Assembly: GCA_900539525.1 (NCBI GenBank)
Contig: UQCM01000011.1
Coordinates: forward strand, 5,115-69,114
Source: an uncultured Blautia sp.
GTDB taxonomy: Bacteria; Bacillota; Clostridia; Lachnospirales; Lachnospiraceae
Direction of reading: 5' to 3'
DNA length: 64,000 nt
The notes below the pieces were generated by a model, which was not told the origin of the DNA, did not search any database, and saw nothing but the letters and a program-made list of their open reading frames with translations. The position numbers and the translations under genes were made by a program. This document shows, in pieces, positions 1 to 7,266 of the stretch (the first letter of the stretch is position 1; each line of letters begins with the position of its first letter).

Positions 1-727
1 GCTTTCTGGCATATCCTCTGCCCACCCGCCAGAAATCCGTCAGCGGCCGGTGCGACCACAGATTCCGGCGGTAGGACATCTCATCCAATTCGGCGATCCG
101 CACGCCATTCTCATCCGGCTCGATATGCTTTGCTTCTACATCCATGGCCACTTTACACAGATAGAGATTGGTTCCAATCCCTGCCGTGGCTGTGATTCCT
201 GTGGTCTCCAGAACATCCAGGATCATCTTCATTGCCAGTTCACGGGCGGAAAGCCGGTAGATATCCAGATATTGAGTCACATCCATAAATACCTCGTCGA
301 TCGAATACACATGAATATCCTCCGGAGCGATGTATTTCAGATAGACCTGGTAGATCCTGGTACTGTATTCGATATAATGTGCCATGCGCGGCGGCGCAAT
401 GATATAGGATACAGCCAGCGACGGGTTTTTCTTCAATGCAGGATCATCCGATGATTCCCCCTGGAGGAGATGCCCCGGCGCCTTCTGCTGCCGCACGGCA
501 TTTACTTCCCTGACTCTTTGAACCACCTCAAACAGTCTTGCCCGTCCGGGAATGCCATATGCTTTCAGAGACGGGGAAACGGCAAGGCAGATGGTCTTTT
601 CTGTACGGCTTGCATCTGCCACCACCAGATTCGTCGTCATCGGATCCAGTCCGCGCGCCATGCACTCCACAGAAGCGTAGAAGGATTTTAAGTCAATTGC
701 AATATAGGTACGCTTATCTGATGACAT
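1..727 (-). CDS. Y-family (UmuC/DinB-like) DNA polymerase, 3' part outside window
   Basis: Translating the minus strand from the ATG at 727 gives 242 residues that run off the left edge without a stop. The N-terminal metal site DLKSFYASVE (residues 12-21) and the YSIDEVFMD motif (about 141-149, acidic pair D144-E145) are those of translesion polymerases, so it should copy damaged DNA. The palm and part of the thumb are visible; little finger and clamp-binding tail are not. An AGGAG ribosome site lies 9-13 bases upstream of the ATG. Copies of this type occur both in chromosomes and on mobile elements (family knowledge); its position beside a ruined restriction locus fits the latter. Whether it is intact cannot be judged. 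Confidence 0.88.
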   Translation of the reverse strand, partial: MSSDKRTYIAIDLKSFYASVECMARGLDPMTTNLVVADASRTEKTICLAVSPSLKAYGIPGRARLFEVVQRVREVNAVRQQKAPGHLLQGESSDDPALKKNPSLAVSYIIAPPRMAHYIEYSTRIYQVYLKYIAPEDIHVYSIDEVFMDVTQYLDIYRLSARELAMKMILDVLETTGITATAGIGTNLYLCKVAMDVEAKHIEPDENGVRIAELDEMSYRRNLWSHRPLTDFWRVGRGYARK

Positions 728-752
728 TTTTCTCATCTCCTTACCTGAACAT

Positions 753-810
753 ATTGTAACGATTCAGAGCCCATTCGCAAAATCGTCTCTACGAAGCTTC
801 CCTTTTGCTC
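753..810 (-). repeat. truncated copy of the argG-leader element
   Basis: Read on the minus strand, this stretch matches 47150-47207 of the argG leader at about 51 of 58 positions by direct comparison, including the GCAAAA...TTTTGC arms and the 3' closing strand GGCTCTGAATCGTT. Only the 3' third of the larger element is present. It stops a few bases from the hsdR remnant stop codon, so an island junction may lie near 811-822. As at argG, it lies just upstream of the ribosome site of the next gene. Confidence 0.75.
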
Positions 811-822
811 TGCAGTCCTTTC

Positions 823-3084
823 CTATGCTACTACATTGACCGCATTGCTTTTTATTTCATTGATTGTCTGCATGAGCAAGGCCCTTTTCTTTGCGTCAAA
901 CAGTTTCATAAAGCTCACCGGCTTGTCAAATGGAGGCTTTTGAAGAATCATGATGTTTTCGATATATCCATTTTGCTCCACATGATGAATGATCTTATTT
1001 ACAAATGCAATCTCTTTCTGGTTCAGGGACTGGTCATTGATGAAAGTGGAAAATGCCTGCATGGCAGCCTCATGATCCAGCTTCGCAATTTTCCGGATCA
1101 GAAGGCCGAAGGGCGTCTCTCCGTACTCTCTCTGATAATCTTCCCTGCTGCCAAGCTCACAGGTCAGGATACGCTCCAGCTCTTTATAGTCTCCGGCAGA
1201 AAGCGGAATATTATGCTTCAGCTTATGGATTGCCATCGTATCTCCGTGTTCCTCCACATACCGGTTGACTTTTTTACGGTAATCCTCAAAATCATAAGCT
1301 GCATCCAGAAGCACTCCCTCCTGCTGTGCCGTCACAGGATCCTGAAGCTTCATCGTTATCTGTACTTTGTACCAGGGGAGCAATCTTTCCTGTCAGTTCC
1401 CCTTTATCTCCTTCACTGATATAAGTAAATGCCGAAAGCTCCTGATATTTTTCCACATACTGCCTCTGCAGCCTGACGGAAACTTTCCGGATTCTTAAAC
1501 GCAGCAATCACTGTCTGGGCATGGGAATCCTCACAGATGACACGCTGTGCGAATTTTCCGTTGTACTGCGGATACAGTTTGTTAAACCTCTGCAGGATAT
1601 ATTCCGCATGTCGCTTGTTCTGCGCAAAAATGATTGTCTTTCCGAGCCTGGCACCGCCTGCCACCTTAATACCGCGCTCCATCAGATCCTGCAAAACCGT
1701 ATCCACTGTCAATTCGTTAAAAACAAACCTGTTCAGCTTCGCAGATGGAATGAAATCCGGCATCCGGTCATCTTCGGTAAAGTCATCCTCGTAACGCTTC
1801 CTGTCCTCTTCGGAAAGCTCGTCGTAAGTAATGCCCTCATCCATAAACTTTGTCTTCACTTCGTAGTTGTAATATGGAACCAGGACGTGGTCTGTATAAA
1901 CCGCCGTTTCATAATCATAGGCATAGGTGGGAATTTCATGTTCCATCTCGAAAAAATCATAAGTGTTTGTGTCCACATCTGTCTTTGGCGTGGCCGTCAG
2001 TCCCACCAGAATCGCATCAAAATACTCAAAAATCGCCCGGTATTTTTTAAATATACTGCGGTGACTCTCATCAATAATAATCAGATCGAAATGTGCCGGT
2101 GTAAACAGCAGGTTGCCATCCTTTGCCTTTACATTGTCGATAGCATTTAACATCGTCGGATACGTAGAAAATACGATCCTGGCATTCTTATCATCCTTTC
2201 CCTGGCAGAGGTTGCACAGAGACATGTCCGGCAGATAATTCTTAAAATCATCTTTCGCCTGCTTCACCAGTGCCGTCCGGTCTGCCAGAAACAGAATATT
2301 CGTCACATAGCCGCCCCTGCTGAGCACATCGGTCAGGCTGGAAGCCGTCCTGGTCTTTCCAGTCCCCGTTGCCATCACCAGAAGATTCTTCCGGAAGCCC
2401 TGCATGATATGATCGCACACCGCACGTATCGCTTCCTTCTGATAATAACGGTCGGTAATCCTGTCATCTATCGGAACTGTGTCCAGATTTCTGCGCTCTG
2501 TCCTGCGGTTCATCAGTTTCTGAAGATCATTTTTGCTGAAAAGCTCACTGACCCGCCTCTGAGGTCCGGTCTGATCGTCCCAGAAATACGTTTCGAAGCC
2601 ATTGGAAGTAAACATCATCGGACGACGTGTGAACTTTCGTTCCAGACAGTCGGCATACAGCATGGCCTGTTTCCGTCCGTTGTTCGGGTCTTTGCTGGTG
2701 CGCTTTGCTTCGATCACCGCCAGCGGCAGACCATCCCTGCCAAACAGCACATAGTCCACGAAGCCTTTCTGCCCAAGTACACCTTCCATATCATTGACCG
2801 GATACTCTTCCCATACATCCGCATTCTCTCCGTGAAAATTCCAGCCCTTCAGCTTTAAGTCCACATCGATATAAATCTTTCTGGTCTCAAATTCTGACAG
2901 ATCCTCCGCTTCAAATGTCCGGCTGTTTTTGTGCTGTAACCCATTTGACCGCCAGCTCCAGAGCCTTCCTGCACCCGACCGCACACATGGCAGGCGCCGA
3001 TGCGTAGACTCTCTCTGCCTCGATGGCTGCAGCCGCAAACAGAGTATATTCCTTTTTTTCTTTCAGAAAGCCAAAATTCGACAT
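823..3084 (-). pseudogene. hsdR: type I restriction enzyme R subunit, broken by three internal deletions
   Basis: The gene starts at ATG 3084 behind a GGAGTGATT ribosome site and encodes an N-terminal region of about 50 residues seen in this HsdR family. The frame then breaks near 2920-2930. It resumes with the nuclease domain (VIEAKRTSKDPN), Walker A ATGTGKTRTA and DESH motif IIIDESHRS, and breaks again near 1485 after AAFKNPE. A 40-residue fragment follows (about 1372-1486), then a third break near 1350, and the C-terminal domain runs to a stop at 823. The second helicase lobe with motifs V and VI is missing. Each break joins separate parts of one protein in different frames, as expected from deletions. 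It cannot make a working restriction subunit. Confidence 0.88.
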
Positions 3085-3113
3085 TGGCAATCACTCCTCT
3101 TTTGTAAACAGCT

Positions 3114-3409
3114 TTAAATCCAGTCCTGTTCTATTCTTTCTTTTAATTCCAGAAACATCTGGTAGTATTCCTGCTTTGTCTGCCTTACAATATCCAGTGC
3201 AATGGCCTGATTACAGGCATGCGCCACATTGTTCTTTCTGAAACACCACTTATTTCCAGTATCTCTTTCATCGCTTTCCATGACTGCTCAAAACAGATTT
3301 CATATAGTGCTACCAATCCCGTCAACACAACATTGCTAAATGGCTCTTCATACTCAAACACATCCTTTAAATTTGTCAATGCCCGACTGAAGTTCTCATA
3401 TTTCTTCAA
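3114..3409 (-). pseudogene. HEPN (HI0074-type nucleotidyltransferase substrate-binding) protein, internally deleted
   Basis: From a TTG at 3409 (overlapping the MNT gene) the frame reads KKYENFSRALTNLKDVFEYE and continues to KEILEISG. It then shifts, and the other frame supplies the family C-terminus NNVAHACNQAIALDIVRQTK down to a stop at 3114. The middle, about 30 residues in relatives from memory, is missing with a frame change. The Rx5H element (RKNNVAH) of HEPN RNases lies in the second frame. The protein would be the partner of the MNT protein just upstream. It is probably inactive. A short frameshifted product ends at 3185. Confidence 0.75.
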
Positions 3410-3686
3410 AAATAACCTTTCCTTCCTGAACAATTGAATTCAGCAACTCCGCCTGAACCGGAGCATCCAGATCCACCACATCAAAAAAAAGCAATGTCGA
3501 AACCTCTTCTTCGACATCTAAAGCAAATCGTGTCGTATCTCCTCCCTGCACTGCCAGATCAATATCACTGGTCTTCCTAAAATCGCCACGTGCCCTGGAA
3601 CCAAACAAAATCACTTTTTTCAAATGATACTTTCCAGCCAGATCTTTGATTTCCTGTATAACATCTGTCTTAATCCCATATTCCAT
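3396..3686 (-). CDS. MNT-type minimal nucleotidyltransferase (MntA-like)
   Basis: This is a 96-residue protein with the complete nucleotidyltransferase signature GSRARGDFRKTSDIDL (GS followed by DxD). Family members of HEPN/MNT pairs act as antitoxins by adding AMP to the HEPN RNase. ATG 3686 is preferred over the GTG at 3701 because a GAGG sits about 9 bases upstream of the ATG. The partner HEPN gene overlaps its 3' end and is broken, so this protein now looks like an orphan. The pair sits between remnants of hsdR and hsdM, a common place for toxin-antitoxin genes in type I restriction loci. Confidence 0.8.
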   Translation of the reverse strand: MEYGIKTDVIQEIKDLAGKYHLKKVILFGSRARGDFRKTSDIDLAVQGGDTTRFALDVEEEVSTLLFFDVVDLDAPVQAELLNSIVQEGKVIFEEI

Positions 3687-3880
3687 TTCTTTAAGCCTCA
3701 CAAATTCTTAGTATCGGATCGTACATGTGAATTATTACTATATAATCATCTCATGTGTCTATATTATGCTCTTTATTATACTATCGATTAAGCATCGATT
3801 CAAGGATGCAATGCTGTTGATGGGGTGAAAGTCAATTTTTGATATCCAGCTTTGGAAATCTTATGAGGAGGTTTGTGCTT

Positions 3881-3985
3881 ATGCTTACAACGGAGCTTTT
3901 TGTAGCCATTATCAGCTTATGTATTACCTGCTTTGCTCTTGGTTATGCCGTTGGTTCTAAGAGCAACGCTAAGACACAAAAATGA
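3881..3985 (+). CDS. 34-residue hydrophobic peptide, candidate type I toxin
   Basis: ATG 3881 is preceded by a strong GAGGAGG (3865-3871). The peptide begins MLTTELFVAIISLCITCFAL, with one membrane span (about residues 5-27) followed by a short polar basic tail ending KTQK. Its stop codon lies inside the first arm of a strong terminator hairpin. A near-consensus promoter on the opposite strand points at its 3' end. This matches the layout of TxpA/BsrG/Fst-like (Hol_Tox) type I toxins, which depolarise or disorganise the membrane when not silenced by antisense RNA. The toxin function is inferred from layout and size only. Confidence 0.6.
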   Translation: MLTTELFVAIISLCITCFALGYAVGSKSNAKTQK

Positions 3986-4064
3986 CCGCCCTGGTCTGGT
4001 AAACTTTGGCGGTCATTTTTGACTTAAAATAAAATCAGGCTAACCGTCTATCGGTAGCACTCTT
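3976..4064 (-). ncRNA. predicted antisense antitoxin RNA
   Basis: Inferred from a strong minus-strand promoter at 4069-4100 and the bidirectional terminator at 3983-4015. The transcript of about 90 nt would overlap the 3' end of the toxin mRNA, as in TxpA/RatA-type pairs. No ORF with a ribosome site lies in it. The ends are estimates. Confidence 0.45.
3983..4020. terminator. bidirectional intrinsic terminator between toxin and antisense RNA
   Basis: TGACCGCC (3983-3990) pairs with GGCGGTCA (4008-4015). It is followed by TTTTT on the plus strand, and a matching run of A on the other side (3978-3982) gives TTTTT on the minus strand. It can end both the toxin mRNA and a convergent RNA, so the two would share this stem. 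Confidence 0.75.
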
Positions 4065-4068
4065 TGAT

Positions 4069-4100
4069 ATTATACTAGCATCTAACCGCTTTAATGTCAA
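4069..4100 (-). promoter_or_regulatory. promoter for antisense RNA
   Basis: On the minus strand TTGACA (4095-4100) is followed after 17 bases by TAGTAT (4072-4077), which has a TG one base upstream (extended -10). TATAAT is also present at 4069-4074. No coding start follows before the convergent toxin gene. Confidence 0.65.
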
Positions 4101-4159
4101 ACAAATATTCTATTTTAATTGGCAGTTCCTGCGGTATCGAAAATTTTAAGATTTCACCA

Positions 4160-5062
4160 TCACAACATCCCCCTGAGTTCTTCCAGTCCTGCTGCAATCT
4201 GCCTGTTCAGTTCTTCCAGTTCATCCAGAATCTCTGACGTAGGTGGATACTCCACCGGTACATACTCGACTTTCTTGTATTTGTTAATGGAGAGGTCGTA
4301 ATCATTCTCTACAATCTCCTGCTTCGGTACAAAGAAGCTCTGCTCAGTGCGCTCCCTCTCTTCTTCCTTTTCCGGTGCATGGAAACGGGCTATAATGTCC
4401 GGAATATCATTCTCCGGGATTTCAGAGCGCTTATCGTCCAGACTGTATCCGTCCGCTTTCATATCGTAGAACCAGACTTTGTCCGTGCCACCAGCTCCTG
4501 TCTTTGTAAATACGAGCACTGCTGTGGAAACTCCTGCATATGGCTTGAACACACCGGATGGCATGGAGATGACCGCCTGCAGCTTATGGTTATCAATCAG
4601 CTCTTTGCGAATGGATCTGTGTGCCTTGCTGCTTCCGAACAATACACCGTCCGGTACGATACAGGCACATCTTCCTCCTGTCTTCAACATTCTGAGGAAC
4701 AGCGCCAGAAACAGAAGCTCCGTTTTCTTCGTGTTCGTTACTGCTTTCAGATCATCGTTGATACTTTCTGTATCGATCGTTCCCTTGAACGGCGGATTCG
4801 CCAGACACATCGTATATTTTCCGCTGATCTGATTCTGCTTCGATACACTGTCCATATAATCAATCTCCGGATGACTGATGGAATGAAGCATCAGATTCAT
4901 CGCCGAAATACGGAGCATGGTACGGTCGGTATCAAAACCGGTAAATGCATCTCCGGCAAAGTGCTCCCACTGTTCCTGCGTCATCTTATCTTTGTAATGG
5001 TCCCGGATATAATTCGACGCAGATACAAGAAAACCTGCTGTACTACAGGCCGGATCTATCAA
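4160..5062 (-). pseudogene. hsdM: type I DNA methyltransferase M subunit, N-terminally truncated
   Basis: This 300-residue frame begins inside the catalytic domain at the SAM-binding motif IDPACSTAGFLV and contains motif IV LANPPFKG and the normal C-terminal end of HsdM. The usual N-terminal helical domain of about 180-200 residues is absent. Upstream, the same frame stays open only briefly through unrelated sequence with hairpins (5087-5122) to a stop, so the apparent TTG start at 5062 is an artefact of truncation. No specificity subunit gene remains beside it. It belongs to the same ruined type I system as the hsdR remnant at 823-3084. Confidence 0.82.
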
Positions 5063-5086
5063 GACGCTATGTTTGATACAAAGAAA

Positions 5087-5122
5087 AAGCCTTCTCCGGT
5101 GTGAAAATACCGAAAAAGGCTT
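5087..5122. terminator. attenuator/terminator-like hairpin at the hsdM truncation point
   Basis: AAGCCTT CT CCGG (5087-5099) pairs with CCG AAA AAGGCTT (5110-5122). Followed on the minus strand by TTTTTC. A second small stem (ACGG...CCGT, around 5128-5142) lies next to it. The pair resembles a transcription attenuator, and it could end the transcript from the OLD-like gene upstream. Confidence 0.5.
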
Positions 5123-5261
5123 GATTCACGGTATTTGCCGTATGTGGAATTCCAGCTTTTTTATTCAATTGTGTTCAAGTGCCACTGCCGCAATCGGCCC
5201 GAAGTCAGAAATGCGACACCCCAAATTATTATCGTTAAAAAGTATGCCAACATTAAAAAGT

Positions 5262-6905
5262 TTATCTCTCGATAATCGACCGCAACAACGCAAGTATACG
5301 TTGATAATCCTCGTTTTTGGTTTTAATAAAGGATGTCGTCAAAATGGAGATTAAGTTGCTAAAATCATACCCTGTACTATCAGCGACAACTTTTAGTTTT
5401 GCCTTGGAATCATCAATACTATCAACTGGCGGTAAATCGCCACATATGGCTTGCAACTTATCAGTATCAAATATCAAATCCTCTGGAATCATTTTGGGCA
5501 AGAAATGCACGTTATTTCTATAGAATTCAAGGTATTCCACCAAAAGCAGCTTTTCTTGATCTTCGTTTTTTCTGCCACTTTTTCTATTTGCATCCACGCC
5601 CCATACAATTGAATCCGCATTAACTCCGACAATCTTCCTGAAAACATCTTTATAGTATGTTAGTGTTTTATCTTTTTCTAAAACCTCAGAAAAATCCGGT
5701 ATTTCCGTAGAAGGCTTTTGATCACCGTCAAAAATAATAAACCTATTTGTTATATGCGTTTTGGCATACGTAAAAATCGTATGTATTTTAAGGTTGTCTG
5801 CGCCTCCCGGAAAATAATCAACTTGAATGTGTTCTCCTAATGATTCCGCAATTATGACGCCTTCTATAATATGCTTCGCCATCAAATCCTCTACGATAAT
5901 GTGCTTTTGGGTTATACCTTCTTCTATCTCAGTAAATGCATACTGAAAATTCAGATTCCCCTCGGCTATAATCTGGTCATTAAATCGCCTTAGGCACACT
6001 ATGGCTTTGGCCGGAAGATTCTCAACAATACTTGCCGAGTGAGTGGTCATAATCACTTGAATCTTCTTCTTTTTTATGATCATTAGAAGACACTGCATAA
6101 ATCTTTTTTGAGCACCTGGATGCAACGACACTTCTGGCTCGTCTAATAGCAACAGAGCATTTTCTGGCAAACGAGAAATTTGGTCAAGCATTAAGGCAAC
6201 AAGGAATTCACCGCTTCCAGCATTATATTCGGAATAAGCAATGCCATCGGAAAAGATAACATTCGTCGCCCATGTTCCACTAAAATATTTATGCTTAACA
6301 ACTCGCACTTCTGCTAAATTAAGTTGAAGAACCTCGTTCACTAAATTAACTGTTTCAGGACTTAATAACCATTCCTTTTTCTTGCCAGACTCTTTCTGTT
6401 TGTTTTGAAGAACCTTTCTGGATTGCCTAATCACATAATCAACTTTTTGCGCTTGCTTTGGGTTTTTCCCAATATCATCATACAGAAAGCTTTTCTCAAA
6501 TGCACCAATCAGGGTTTTCGGATTCAAGTAGATAATTTTCAACGTCCTCGGAACTTGACCTTGTATATTCCATTTATTGACCCCGACATGTTTACAATTA
6601 ACTTCTGATTCGGAAAAATGATAAGAAAACGAGGCGTTTTCCATTCCTCCGCCATCGATTGCGGTTTCAAAAAATATCTCCTCTGAACTGCTGCAATTAA
6701 CCAATGTTTGAATCATCTTCATGATGGTTGTTTTTCCGCTTCCATTTTTACCGACCAGAACAGTTAACGGGAACAAGAAATCTATTGTCGTTTCAGGCTC
6801 AAAACGTCGGAAAGAATGCACGGTCAACGATGTTAAGCTATTTTTTATCGCATCATTCTCTAACATCTTTTCTATTGTCTGAATCGTATCGGCAATATTA
6901 TCCAT
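5262..6905 (-). CDS. OLD-like AAA/ABC ATPase with C-terminal TOPRIM-like domain
   Basis: This 547-residue protein is last in the nine-gene defence run. Walker A is VGKNGSGKTT (51-60), an SGEF signature-like motif lies at 231-234, Walker B is LLLLDEPEVSLHPG (251-264) and an H-loop THS is near 288-290. After residue about 333, HIIVEDLMAKHI followed by FIIFDGDQ (389-396) fits the E and DxD metal sites of the TOPRIM nuclease of OLD-family proteins. Such proteins act as DNA nucleases in phage defence, either alone or with a helicase partner as in Gabija. The start has an AAGGAGGG ribosome site. The gap to the preceding gene is 42 bases. No UvrD-type Gabija partner is adjacent. Confidence 0.75.
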   Translation of the reverse strand: MDNIADTIQTIEKMLENDAIKNSLTSLTVHSFRRFEPETTIDFLFPLTVLVGKNGSGKTTIMKMIQTLVNCSSSEEIFFETAIDGGGMENASFSYHFSESEVNCKHVGVNKWNIQGQVPRTLKIIYLNPKTLIGAFEKSFLYDDIGKNPKQAQKVDYVIRQSRKVLQNKQKESGKKKEWLLSPETVNLVNEVLQLNLAEVRVVKHKYFSGTWATNVIFSDGIAYSEYNAGSGEFLVALMLDQISRLPENALLLLDEPEVSLHPGAQKRFMQCLLMIIKKKKIQVIMTTHSASIVENLPAKAIVCLRRFNDQIIAEGNLNFQYAFTEIEEGITQKHIIVEDLMAKHIIEGVIIAESLGEHIQVDYFPGGADNLKIHTIFTYAKTHITNRFIIFDGDQKPSTEIPDFSEVLEKDKTLTYYKDVFRKIVGVNADSIVWGVDANRKSGRKNEDQEKLLLVEYLEFYRNNVHFLPKMIPEDLIFDTDKLQAICGDLPPVDSIDDSKAKLKVVADSTGYDFSNLISILTTSFIKTKNEDYQRILALLRSIIER

Positions 6906-6947
6906 TCAATTACCCTCCTTCCGAATTGTTCTCCTTTATCAAAGCTG

Positions 6948-7256
6948 TCACTTTACCATATATCCGAATTGCTCAAGTCTCTCCCGGCATATTCTACGTT
7001 CTTCATCAGTAAACAACTCTGCATATTCCGACTTAAGAACATGGGCCTCTACGGATAAATCCAATCGCCCATGCTCCCAGAGCGTAGTGAATCCATCTGT
7101 GCCGCCGGATTTACTTATCAGCTGTTTTGCCGCAGCTAATCCGCCCTTGGCTCCCAACATTTGAAGAAAGCGACTGGCGTTATACCCGCATTCTTTCTTG
7201 GCGGTCGTATAAATATCAATCATGTCCTGTTCAAAGCGTTTCTCTAATGTTGTCAT
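6948..7256 (-). CDS. 102-residue protein of a restriction-associated family
   Basis: The start at ATG 7256 has an AGGAGGTG site; an upstream extension of the frame overlaps the previous gene and is ignored. The sequence contains CGYNASRFLQMLGAKGGL (about residues 23-40), then TLWEHGRLDLSVEA (about 58-71), then LFTDEERRICRERLEQFGY at the end. I recognise this pattern from small proteins often found near restriction genes but know no assigned activity. No membrane span or signal is visible. Only 10 bases separate it from the DUF262 gene upstream, so the two are probably made together. Confidence 0.75.
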   Translation of the reverse strand: MTTLEKRFEQDMIDIYTTAKKECGYNASRFLQMLGAKGGLAAAKQLISKSGGTDGFTTLWEHGRLDLSVEAHVLKSEYAELFTDEERRICRERLEQFGYMVK

Positions 7257-7266
7257 ACAGCACCTC

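Noticed and set aside
1413..3038. Separate stand-alone helicase gene
   Set aside because: Its first 38 residues are the hsdR N-terminus read in the wrong frame, and the rest continues an hsdR interrupted by deletions.
5262..6905. Gabija GajA
   Set aside because: The ATPase-TOPRIM layout fits, but no UvrD-like GajB is adjacent; only a general OLD-like call is supported.
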